Shown: positions 1 to 6,412 of the stretch, in pieces | Layout of the letters: each line of letters opens with the position of its first letter | Numbering within the stretch: the first letter of the stretch is position 1 | NCBI GenBank assembly: GCA_026991005.1 | Contig: JALXCH010000218.1 | Coordinates: 1 to 6,710, forward strand | DNA: 6,710 nt | Source: Calditrichia bacterium | Lineage (GTDB): Bacteria > Calditrichota > Calditrichia > RBG-13-44-9 | Reading direction: 5' to 3' | Notes under the pieces: model-generated | The model's input: the letters and a program-made list of their open reading frames with translations, nothing else | Database searches by the model: none | What the model was told of the DNA's origin: nothing | Position numbers and translations under genes: made by a program

Positions 1-598
1 CAATATCGGCCATGAGGATGGCACCCACTTCATCGGCAATCTGGCGGAATTCTTCGAAAGGATAGAACCGGCTGTAGGCGCTGGCACCTACAATAATCAT
101 GCGCGGTTTGTGCTCACGGGCTTTTTTCCAGGCATCATCAATGTCGATGTAACCCGTCTCCCGTTTTACACCGTAGGAAACGATGTGGTACATCTTCCCG
201 GAAAAATTCACCGGACTCCCGTGGGAAAGGTGCCCGCCATGAGCCAGATTCATCCCCATCACCGTGTCCCCCGGTTTGCAGAAGGTAAAATAGACGGCCA
301 TATTTGCCTGGGTTCCGGAGTGAGGTTGCACGTTGGCGTATTCGGCGCCGAACAATTGTTTGGCACGCTCCCGCGCCAGATTCTCCGCTACATCTACCCA
401 CTCGCAGCCTCCGTAATATCGTTTGCCCGGATATCCTTCCGCATATTTGTTAGTGAGTATCGTGCCCGCCGTTTGTAACACGGCTTTGCTCACAAAGTTC
501 TCGGAAGCAATTAGTTCCAGGGTGTTATTTTCCCGCTGAATTTCACCTTTAACCGCCTCGAAAATTTCCGGATCGGTTTGTTTAATGTATTCCAGCAT
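1..598 (-). CDS. glyA: Serine hydroxymethyltransferase, N-terminal 199 codons (runs off the left edge)
   Basis: This is a PLP enzyme of the cytoplasm that interconverts serine plus tetrahydrofolate with glycine plus methylene-tetrahydrofolate, the main source of one-carbon units. I translated the strand by hand from the ATG at 598-596 and the frame stays open to position 1. Family signatures appear in order: LELIASENF at residues 27-35, [16 protein letters not shown] at 49-64, [11 protein letters not shown] at 89-99 (phosphate-binding region), [19 protein letters not shown] at 117-135, and MADI at 196-199, where the Asp that contacts the PLP ring nitrogen is expected (D198). The PLP-binding lysine and the C-terminal half lie outside the window; the full family length is about 410-430 residues. 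A Shine-Dalgarno GGAGG sits at 607-603, four bases before the ATG. The gene follows the terminator at 677-644 by only 45 bases, and I see no convincing promoter of its own. Identification is very secure. Confidence 0.97.
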   Translation of the reverse strand, partial: MLEYIKQTDPEIFEAVKGEIQRENNTLELIASENFVSKAVLQTAGTILTNKYAEGYPGKRYYGGCEWVDVAENLARERAKQLFGAEYANVQPHSGTQANMAVYFTFCKPGDTVMGMNLAHGGHLSHGSPVNFSGKMYHIVSYGVKRETGYIDIDDAWKKAREHKPRMIIVGASAYSRFYPFEEFRQIADEVGAILMADI

Positions 599-643
599 AA
601 TTCCTCCGTTTTAATAAAATGAGTGACTTTTTTGTTAAAATAA

Positions 644-677
644 AAATTGCCGCAGATAAAACAATCCGCGGCAATTT
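644..677 (-). terminator. Intrinsic terminator of the lipoprotein-barrel-TPR cassette
   Basis: A perfect 10-bp stem pairs 644-653 with 668-677 (AAATTGCCGC / GCGGCAATTT). It can be extended inward by three pairs (655-657 with 664-666) across one mismatch, leaving a 6-base loop. Read on the minus strand, the stem runs straight into a T-rich tail (TTTTTATTTTAAC), as expected for rho-independent termination. The plus-strand exit has no T run, so the terminator acts in the minus direction. It begins 50 bases after the stop codon of the TPR gene. Confidence 0.85.
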
Positions 678-727
678 GGTTCTATCAAAAGAGGGAATGT
701 TCAGTTTGTTCCACCATGGGATGTCGC

Positions 728-2014
728 TTATTTATTAATCCACTGGTAACATTTTTCTTTAGGTTTCAGGCGATTCTTGTGCATGAACAGATCTTCTTTG
801 GTCGGAACCAGTGTCTCCAGTTGTTTGATACGGCGCTTGGCATCCGCCGCATAGTTGGGATCCTTGGCGGCTTTTTTCAATTCTTTTTGTTCCATCAGGT
901 ACACAATTTTGTCATCGTAAGTCAGTTTATTGTTGCCCCGTTTATCCGAACAGTATTGAATGGCATTTTCGTAAATTTCTGCCATAATGAGGTGAGGCAA
1001 TCCGTTGCCCGGATCGATGCGTTCGGCTTTGCGCACATACCGGCGTGCGGTAATAAAATCGTTTAAACGCCCATAAACCGAAGCCACCAGACACATCACT
1101 TTCACATTCTTCGGTTCAATCTCCAGAATCTTCTTGTAATATTTGAGAGCGGTGGTCAATTTGTTTAAACCTTCGTAACAGCGTCCAAGATATTCCAGAG
1201 CCAATGTGTTTTTCGGGTCTTTTTTCAACACGATTTTGAAAGGACGAATGGCATCTTCGTATAAACCGGCCTCGTAAGCCGCTTTTCCGTAACGCATGGC
1301 GTTTTCTACAATGGTGGTGTCTTTTTCAAATGTAGATTTGAGAGCTTCGATGGGATCTTCTCCGAAATGTGCCATAATTTCCGCCAGTAATCGCGAAGCT
1401 TCCACATCTTGCGGATCCAATTCCACCACTTTTTGCTGCGCCTCAATAGCTTTGGGATCTTCCAATTGATAATAGAGGTAAGCCAGTTTCACCCAGTACG
1501 ATTTCTGGTTCGGTACCGCTTTCACCAGCGCTTCGTAGTGCGGCACGGCGCAGGCAATTTGCCCCAGGCGGTCGTGCACATAGCCAGCCCAGTAATGGAG
1601 GCGAGTATTGTTTGGATATTTTGCCAGTCCTCGATAAGCCACTAATAACACACTATCCGGAAAATTTAGATTGTAATAACAATCCGCTAATTTGGAATAC
1701 ACCACTTTAAATTTACCGGTAGTATCGTTCACCAGAATTTTCCAGAAATAGGGAATCGCTCGCTTGTAGTTTTTATATTTGTATTCTTCGCGTGCCAGGC
1801 TGTACCAGATTCCCAATTGTTGGGGACCCAGGGAATCGGATTTAAATTTGTCGTAAACTGTCGTAAAACTGTCTGGCTGACATTTTACCGTATCCTGGGC
1901 TACTTCCAGATCCTCCAGTTCTTCCGCCTGTGCGTACGAATGATTTTGGAGGGTCAATAGTACACTCAGAACAAGAATAACAAGCACTCCCAAATTCGAC
2001 CATTTTGTTTTCAC
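728..2014 (-). CDS. Exported tetratricopeptide-repeat protein, 428 aa
   Basis: This is a TPR scaffold protein, probably periplasmic. The first 30 residues form a signal peptide: basic MKTK, a hydrophobic run from about residue 9 to 21 (GVLVILVLSVLLT) and an Ala-rich cleavage region ending SYAQA at 26-30. About seven or eight 34-residue helical repeats follow. The clearest are at 67-98, 103-136, 137-170, 171-203, 236-268, 269-302 and 303-336, with typical ends such as ELDPQD, KKDPKN, EIEPKN and RIDPGN. Residues 338-428 form a distinct tail with several further helices and the ending VPTKEDLFMHK...CYQWINK, which resembles from memory the end of Bacteroidota TPR proteins. The start is GTG, chosen because AAGGAGG lies six bases upstream. 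It is the last gene of the cassette, 49 bases after the barrel gene. TPR domains bind proteins, so a role in assembling or anchoring the two upstream products is an inference; the partner is unknown. Confidence 0.9.
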   Translation of the reverse strand: MKTKWSNLGVLVILVLSVLLTLQNHSYAQAEELEDLEVAQDTVKCQPDSFTTVYDKFKSDSLGPQQLGIWYSLAREEYKYKNYKRAIPYFWKILVNDTTGKFKVVYSKLADCYYNLNFPDSVLLVAYRGLAKYPNNTRLHYWAGYVHDRLGQIACAVPHYEALVKAVPNQKSYWVKLAYLYYQLEDPKAIEAQQKVVELDPQDVEASRLLAEIMAHFGEDPIEALKSTFEKDTTIVENAMRYGKAAYEAGLYEDAIRPFKIVLKKDPKNTLALEYLGRCYEGLNKLTTALKYYKKILEIEPKNVKVMCLVASVYGRLNDFITARRYVRKAERIDPGNGLPHLIMAEIYENAIQYCSDKRGNNKLTYDDKIVYLMEQKELKKAAKDPNYAADAKRRIKQLETLVPTKEDLFMHKNRLKPKEKCYQWINK

Positions 2015-2020
2015 CGTATT

Positions 2021-2027
2021 CCTCCTT
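2021..2027 (-). promoter_or_regulatory. Strong Shine-Dalgarno that fixes the GTG start of the TPR gene
   Basis: AAGGAGG on the minus strand, six bases before the GTG at 2014-2012. It is the best ribosome-binding site in the window, and it supports a GTG start that could otherwise be passed over because there is no nearby ATG in frame. The signal peptide begins exactly at this codon. Confidence 0.85.
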
Positions 2028-2063
2028 TTCTTTTCTCCTGTTGAGGAATTAATATTTTAATTT

Positions 2064-3266
2064 TTAACGTAATTTCTGAAACCAAAGTTCTCCTGCCGAA
2101 ACCGAGATTAGAGTTCGGAAGAACGTTTCCTGGGCTACGGTCTTTGCCACTTCTCCCCGGCGTCCCAGAATAAATGCTACATCAACACGTCCCGTTCGAT
2201 GGGCGAAAAGGATGCCCACACCGGCATGAACTCCGAATTCCCGTACCGAATTATCATCGAATTGGTAGCCAATTTGACTGTAAGAAACACCAACCCGCAG
2301 GTCAATCTTTTGAAAAAGACTTTTTGCTTTCTGCTTCCGGTGCGCATGTTCCAGGCCTACCCCCACCGTGTACCAATCTTCTAAAAATGCCAGTTTTGTA
2401 TCGGTAATATTAAACCCTTCCGACCATTTTTGAAACGAATAATCGGTACTGAATGTCCATTGCTTAGCCAGAGTGTAATTTAAACCTATTCCCCATTGAA
2501 CAGGTATTGTGCTGTTGGTAGAATATTTTTCCTTAGCATCAGTTAACTGCGAATGGTAAATAGCACTGAATTTTAAATGCGGTTTTAGATCCAGAAACCC
2601 ACTAATGATTAAGGAATCAAAAGGATTTATAAACATGGAGAAACCCACCGCAGGTCCACGAAAACGATATTCCAGTTTGTAAAATCCGTCGTAATACTCA
2701 TTGTCATCGAAACTCAGGTTGTAATCATCATTTATTGTTCCAAAAAAGTAATAAAAATTAAATCCCAGACCAACCCTTTTCTCAGGTGCATAGGATAGGG
2801 AAAACTGTGCCCGGCTGATATTCCCTTTGTTGTAAATGTATTCATTGAGAGTTCGGGAATCGACCGGGATTTTTTGAGTGTAACTAAAATTAACCATGGT
2901 GTACGGTGTGAGGCCAAAACCAAATACCCATTTGTGACGCTGTAAGGGAATGGCCATCTGAAGCCCGGTAAAATTGGCTGTGTGAGTAAACACCCTCTGC
3001 CAGCCAAAATCAATTTGATTGACGTCGTATTTCATCAAAACGCTTATCCGTGTTTCATTGATGCCCAGCCAGGTAGCCGTGTTGTAAGGATGAATGGAAT
3101 AAGGATCCAGTGAGGCTAAACCGGTACTTCCCATTCCCATCCCGCGTATCGTGGAATAGTAGGTGCGAAGTCCCAGGCTGTTATTGGTACTGGAAAAAAA
3201 GGAAGCGGGAAACGCCTGGAAAGTCAGGAGCAGGAGAGTAACGATGGTTAAAATAGTTCGCTTCAT
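2064..3266 (-). CDS. Outer-membrane beta-barrel protein, PorV/OmpP1(FadL)-like, 400 aa
   Basis: This is a predicted outer-membrane barrel. A Sec signal peptide covers residues 1-21 (MKRT, hydrophobic 5-17, likely cleavage after FPA). The mature N-terminus carries TIRGMGMGSTGLASLDPYSI at 39-58 followed by HPYNTATW at 59-66. This matches the small glycine-rich segment ('mGmGgAg.A..dd..a...NPA') that opens FadL/OmpP1 and PorV-type barrels. The rest alternates aromatic and polar residues in amphipathic strands with turns rich in Asn, Asp and Gly (for example 102-130, 152-176, 196-212, 256-279, 322-335, 343-367). The last strand ends RTLISVSAGELWFQKLR, which suits a C-terminal barrel strand. The ATG has a GAGG Shine-Dalgarno at 3275-3272 located in the 12-base gap after the lipoprotein stop, so translation is probably coupled. 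The gene is more A+T-rich than glnA. Being a barrel is fairly secure; transport substrate or secretion role is unknown, and PorV membership is only a resemblance. Confidence 0.82.
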   Translation of the reverse strand: MKRTILTIVTLLLLTFQAFPASFFSSTNNSLGLRTYYSTIRGMGMGSTGLASLDPYSIHPYNTATWLGINETRISVLMKYDVNQIDFGWQRVFTHTANFTGLQMAIPLQRHKWVFGFGLTPYTMVNFSYTQKIPVDSRTLNEYIYNKGNISRAQFSLSYAPEKRVGLGFNFYYFFGTINDDYNLSFDDNEYYDGFYKLEYRFRGPAVGFSMFINPFDSLIISGFLDLKPHLKFSAIYHSQLTDAKEKYSTNSTIPVQWGIGLNYTLAKQWTFSTDYSFQKWSEGFNITDTKLAFLEDWYTVGVGLEHAHRKQKAKSLFQKIDLRVGVSYSQIGYQFDDNSVREFGVHAGVGILFAHRTGRVDVAFILGRRGEVAKTVAQETFFRTLISVSAGELWFQKLR

Positions 3267-3278
3267 GGCTGCCTCGTG

Positions 3279-4517
3279 TTAATCAAATCGTGAACCGGGT
3301 GGAATCCAATAGACAATTCTTAATCGCGGTAACAGTGTGGGATCCGATTCCTGCCGTTTGTAAAATGTGAAAAAGGAATAATGATCTCTTAAATTTCCAA
3401 AAACAATTGCCAGGGTATTCCGGGCATTGGGATCTTCTAATTCCTTTTGGAGGATATACCCTGCAAAAATTTGTCGATCATCACCGGGGCGCACCTGACG
3501 GGAAGAACTGTCCTCGGAGAGATGAGTAAAGTTCACGGAAGAGTTGTAGGAAGAATCCAGCCGCACGTGACTGCTGTCGAAGTCGCTGAGCACCCGGGAT
3601 ACACGCAGCGAATTCCCGAAGGAATGATCGAGCTGAGTATCTTCCGGGACAAAAGGAACCTCCAGATTTGCCGATACAAACACAACCCCATCGGAATATC
3701 GTTTGTAGAATCCTTTAATGTCGTACTGGAGTAAAGCGATATGGGCAATAAGAGAACTGACCAGATTGTGCTGTTCACTTACCTGCGGGCCGCTACCCTG
3801 GTACAAAAATGCGTCAAAAGTAGCCGTGATGGTATCCTGGTGAACAACTGTATCCCCCGGAATCTGGTAGGTGCACAGAATGGCGGGGTCGTCGGAAATG
3901 TTGAGGCTTTTGAATGCTTTCAGGAAATTCGCTTCTGTGAAATCCAGAATGATTCCAAAATTCACATTTTCCTGCAAAGCAGCCGAATCTGCCCAGGCGG
4001 TGAATTGCACCAGTGCGGAATCGTTTAAGGGCATGAACAGAGTGTCGGAACCAGAGGTGGAGACTTCCATGGTGCCAAAGGGACGGTTTGCGTCGAAATT
4101 CTGCGTGTAATCGTTCCACACCGAATCCAGATTGTTATTCCAGGATTGGAGAATAGGATAAGCCGTTACCGTAAAGGGTTGAGCCGTATCATCTTTCATC
4201 ACGCCTTTGGTGGCAAATCGGATGGTAATCCCGGTAAACTGTGCATTTTGGGGCAAATTGGTAAAACGAATAATCGGGCGGGCTTCAATACCCCGATATT
4301 TCCCCAGCAAAAGTTGATTACTAAATTGGGTGTCGTAGCGAGTTCCCAAAACATAGGTGGTGTCCCGTACCGGATACAACACCGTGTCCTGTAATGCTCC
4401 CAGAATTTTCGATTTGTAAAGCGGTCGATTTAAATCCACCGGATTTTCAGTACAGGAAGAAAATACCAGAGCCAGAAACAGAGTGAAGAGCAAACTGCGC
4501 AGCGCCTTAAATGCCAT
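3279..4517 (-). CDS. Predicted lipoprotein with two DNRLRE-like beta domains, 412 aa
   Basis: First gene of the cassette. The start chosen is the ATG at 4517-4515, giving a compact lipoprotein signal: basic MAFKALR, hydrophobic LLFTLFLALVF, and VFSSC with the lipidated Cys at 22. The -3 Phe is looser than the usual Leu, but this is common outside enterobacteria. A longer reading from 4556 adds 13 residues without a better ribosome site. Cys22 is followed by TENP, with no Asp at +2, which would allow outer-membrane sorting. The mature part looks all-beta. Residues 69-101 (LLLGKYRG..ARPIIRFTNLP...GITIRF) and YPILQSW at 120-126 resemble the DNRLRE fold, a surface or wall-associated carbohydrate-binding-like module of secreted proteins. 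The first half ends PAILCTYQIPGD (211-222) and the second PRLRIVYWIPPGS (397-409), suggesting two copies. It ends 12 bases before the barrel gene. Lipoprotein status is fairly sure; ligand and function are unknown. Confidence 0.8.
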   Translation of the reverse strand: MAFKALRSLLFTLFLALVFSSCTENPVDLNRPLYKSKILGALQDTVLYPVRDTTYVLGTRYDTQFSNQLLLGKYRGIEARPIIRFTNLPQNAQFTGITIRFATKGVMKDDTAQPFTVTAYPILQSWNNNLDSVWNDYTQNFDANRPFGTMEVSTSGSDTLFMPLNDSALVQFTAWADSAALQENVNFGIILDFTEANFLKAFKSLNISDDPAILCTYQIPGDTVVHQDTITATFDAFLYQGSGPQVSEQHNLVSSLIAHIALLQYDIKGFYKRYSDGVVFVSANLEVPFVPEDTQLDHSFGNSLRVSRVLSDFDSSHVRLDSSYNSSVNFTHLSEDSSSRQVRPGDDRQIFAGYILQKELEDPNARNTLAIVFGNLRDHYSFFTFYKRQESDPTLLPRLRIVYWIPPGSRFD

Positions 4518-4572
4518 TTTGTATCCCGGATTAAAATGTCTCACAACCATATGCATCTCATTTTAAAGCATG

Positions 4573-4601
4573 AATTTACATAACAACAACAGATATTTCA
4601 A
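4573..4601 (-). promoter_or_regulatory. Candidate sigma-70-like promoter of the lipoprotein-barrel-TPR cassette
   Basis: On the minus strand TTGAAA (4601-4596) and TAAATT (4578-4573) are separated by 17 bases. They match the TTGACA and TATAAT consensus at five of six and four of six positions. The start of transcription would fall near 4566, about 50 bases before the lipoprotein ATG at 4517. The DNA is A+T-rich, so chance matches are likely, and if the host is a true Bacteroidota its housekeeping consensus differs. I did not find a clear TTTG-type Bacteroidota promoter here. Confidence 0.35.
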
Positions 4602-4673
4602 TAGGATTAAATTTTGCCAATCCGGGAAAAATCTCCCTTTCCGCACGGAAATTCGTTCTTCCGTTACAAAAGA

Positions 4674-4709
4674 GCTGCCCGGTAAATGATCTTTTCCGGG
4701 ACAGGCAGC
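4674..4709 (-). terminator. Second hairpin downstream of glnA, probable intrinsic terminator
   Basis: GCTGCC (4674-4679) pairs with GGCAGC (4704-4709), and the inner CGG (4680-4682) can pair with CCG (4696-4698). An alternative register pairs CCCGG (4678-4682) with CCGGG (4696-4700). On the minus strand the stem exits into TCTTTTGTAAC, a modest U-rich run. It lies about 165 bases after the glnA stop and about 70 bases before the candidate cassette promoter, so it would stop glnA read-through or act as a backup terminator. Confidence 0.6.
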
Positions 4710-4809
4710 ACTACATCCCGAATTAATTTTATTCAATGAAATTTTTGAGTTTCAGTTCCCGTGGGGGTGAAATTTGATTGAAGGGGGCAGGGAAAGGGAG
4801 GCAAAAGCG

Positions 4810-4856
4810 AAGAGAAAGCGCCGGTTCTTCCGTAATAAAGAACCGTGCTTTCTCTT
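4810..4856 (-). terminator. Long hairpin immediately after glnA (terminator or 3'-end stabiliser)
   Basis: Positions 4810-4829 pair with 4838-4856 in a stem of about 19 pairs with one G-U pair and one bulged C, around an 8-base loop. It begins 17 bases after the glnA stop codon. The outer stem is A/U-rich and the inner stem holds GGTTCTT/AAGAACC. Its minus-strand exit is CGCTTTTGCC, a short and interrupted U run, so it may terminate poorly alone and may protect the glnA mRNA end instead. Confidence 0.65.
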
Positions 4857-4873
4857 CACCCGTCTCTATTTAA

Positions 4874-6412
4874 TTAATGCCGATGAATGTCCTTGTGCAT
4901 GATTTTGCGTGTTTCGTGCAACCGGTCGTCTGCGGGTAGGTCAATCAAGCGGGCGTTCATATCGGCATCGTTTTCCGCTTCCAGCAGATCGGCTACATAG
5001 TTGATGATGCTTTCGGGGAAGATGCCTTCCCGCTGGTACAATTCTCTCTTTTTGCGCAGGAGTTTAGCGGATTCCACGCAGCTTCCGGGAAGCGCGGGTA
5101 ACTTACGCAGCAATTTTTTATTGTTGAAAATGTTCCCGGTGACGTAGAGCTTTTCCGCCAGCTCCAGCGCTTCGGGATGGGTGAGTCCCCACTCGGCGGC
5201 CATGGTCATCCCCGCCAGCAGCAGATGCACAATGGCGCTTCCGTCCGGACTGCGTAATTCCACCGTTTGCCGCCCTTCCGGTTCCCGGTAGTCGCTCTGC
5301 TGCTGGGGATTGACGAATTTGGCCAGATTGGAAACGTTCGACCAGCCCAGCGGTACTCGAATCATGGCGCTACGGTTCAGGTCGCTCCAGGAGATGCGGG
5401 TGGGAGCTTCCTGGTCGGGAACCAGCCGCAGGTAGGCCGAAGAAACAGTGTTGCCAAAGGCGGTGAGCGTATCGGCGTAGTGGCACAATCCGCCAATTAA
5501 CTGGCGGGCTTCGGTAGAAAGGGTGCCATCTTCCTGCACCATAATGTTTTTCCCATTCTTACGAATTTCGGTGTGAATGTGCAATCCGTTTCCGGCAATA
5601 CCTTCTTCAATCTTTGGGGTGAAGGTTGCCACGCAGCCATGGCGAAATGCGACATTGCGGATAATCCAGCGTCCCAGCACCAGATTGTCTCCGGTATCCT
5701 CGATAGGGGTGGGCAGGAATTCAATCTCCAGTTGCTCGGCACGTTTGCCCCGGATTTCGTCGATATCGCTGCGAACACTTTCCACATAGCCCACCTCGCT
5801 GTGGGCATATTTTACCGCACCGGTAATCTGGGCAATATAGCGCACCATTTCGTTGAGAATTTCCCCGCTTTTAACGAAAGGTGCCGAAGCCTGATAACTG
5901 CGCTGCTTCTGGGCGGGATAAATTTTAACCACCGGATCGCTCAGCAGAAAAAATTCCAGTTCCCCCAGCGCGTATAGCTCCAGACCGGTGTTTTTGCGGA
6001 AATGTTCCGCGGCGTGGTGCAGAATATTATCCAGAGCAAACGGGGCGCGCTCCCCTTCGCGATTTAAATAGCGGCAGATAAAATCCAGACTCCCGGAATC
6101 GAAGGGATTGAGAAAGGCGGTTTTGTACACCGGAACCACGTATAAATCCGAAAGAGCGGCATCCACCATCCCCTTAAACAGGGAGGAACCATCTACCCGT
6201 TCTCCGTCTGCCAGAACGCGCTCGGCCTGGTGCCGATTGCTGATGGGAATCTTCAATTCTTTTAATTTCCCGTCCAATCCGGTGTAGTGGAAGGTGATGC
6301 GCTCAATCTGTTTCTCTTCCACCACCTTCAACAAATCCTCCCGGGTAAAATCGGTATTGGGTTTATCCAGAAATTTGATGAGGGGGTTGGTAAGTGCGTA
6401 TGTTTCCATCAT
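4874..6412 (-). CDS. glnA: Type I-fold glutamine synthetase (Bacteroidota-like subfamily), 512 aa
   Basis: This enzyme condenses glutamate and ammonia with ATP to glutamine in the cytoplasm as a ring-shaped oligomer. Signatures in order: beta-Grasp region with DGSSLFKG (74-81), metal pair E151-L-E153, HSEVG (204-208, E206 matching E212 of the Salmonella enzyme), EQLEIEF (226-232, E229 matching E220), NGLHIH (275-280, H278/H280 matching H269/H271), YLRLVPDQEAPTR...NRSAMIR (327-352, R329, R347, R352) and VELRSPD (384-390, E385 and R387 matching E357 and R359). Compared with the enterobacterial enzyme, about 15 extra residues lie between E206 and Q227, and the adenylylation segment with Tyr397 is absent, so control by GlnE is unlikely. 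The end is His-rich (HKDIHRH). Start: ATG at 6412 (or the adjacent ATG at 6409), with AGGGAG at 6423-6418; the frame continues upstream to a TTG at 6559, but that stretch looks non-coding. All catalytic residues are present, so activity is likely. A specialised paralogue is possible. Confidence 0.95.
   Translation of the reverse strand: MMETYALTNPLIKFLDKPNTDFTREDLLKVVEEKQIERITFHYTGLDGKLKELKIPISNRHQAERVLADGERVDGSSLFKGMVDAALSDLYVVPVYKTAFLNPFDSGSLDFICRYLNREGERAPFALDNILHHAAEHFRKNTGLELYALGELEFFLLSDPVVKIYPAQKQRSYQASAPFVKSGEILNEMVRYIAQITGAVKYAHSEVGYVESVRSDIDEIRGKRAEQLEIEFLPTPIEDTGDNLVLGRWIIRNVAFRHGCVATFTPKIEEGIAGNGLHIHTEIRKNGKNIMVQEDGTLSTEARQLIGGLCHYADTLTAFGNTVSSAYLRLVPDQEAPTRISWSDLNRSAMIRVPLGWSNVSNLAKFVNPQQQSDYREPEGRQTVELRSPDGSAIVHLLLAGMTMAAEWGLTHPEALELAEKLYVTGNIFNNKKLLRKLPALPGSCVESAKLLRKKRELYQREGIFPESIINYVADLLEAENDADMNARLIDLPADDRLHETRKIMHKDIHRH

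Larger units (their letters stand above)
4518..4873. other. 356-base intergenic region between glnA and the lipoprotein gene
   Basis: I see no convincing gene here. Reading in the direction of transcription, the region holds a long hairpin just after glnA (4856-4810), a purine/pyrimidine-biased stretch (about 4809-4750), a second hairpin with a U-rich exit (4709-4674), several short TTCCG/CGGAA inverted repeats (4663-4638), and a possible promoter (4601-4573) followed by a leader of about 50 bases. The layout separates glnA transcription from the cassette. Confidence 0.7.

Noticed and set aside
110..478. 122-codon plus-strand reading frame antisense to glyA
   Set aside because: The minus strand encodes unmistakable GlyA throughout. 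The plus frame is a by-product of its codon bias.
611..638. Promoter-like TTAACA-16-TATTAA on the minus strand before glyA
   Set aside because: Transcription would begin near 604, inside the Shine-Dalgarno, leaving almost no leader. The region is a simple A+T-rich tail of the terminator.
647..1066. 139-codon plus-strand reading frame antisense to the TPR gene
   Set aside because: It overlaps a well-supported gene on the other strand, begins inside the terminator hairpin, and its product has no recognisable domain; it reads as a frame shadow.
3279..4517. Lipoprotein as cargo of the type IX secretion system
   Set aside because: The protein has no C-terminal sorting domain that I can recognise, and it carries a lipoprotein signal; the PorV-like neighbour alone is not enough to claim this.
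4518..4556. Longer lipoprotein start at 4556 or 4550 (adds MHMVVRHFNPGYK)
   Set aside because: It would place a polar stretch before the signal peptide, and the upstream sequence has only AATGAG as a ribosome site. The ATG at 4517 gives a standard lipoprotein signal with a GGGA element six bases upstream.
5573..5977. 134-codon plus-strand reading frame antisense to glnA
   Set aside because: It lies wholly within the conserved catalytic part of glnA and has no ribosome site or recognisable motif.
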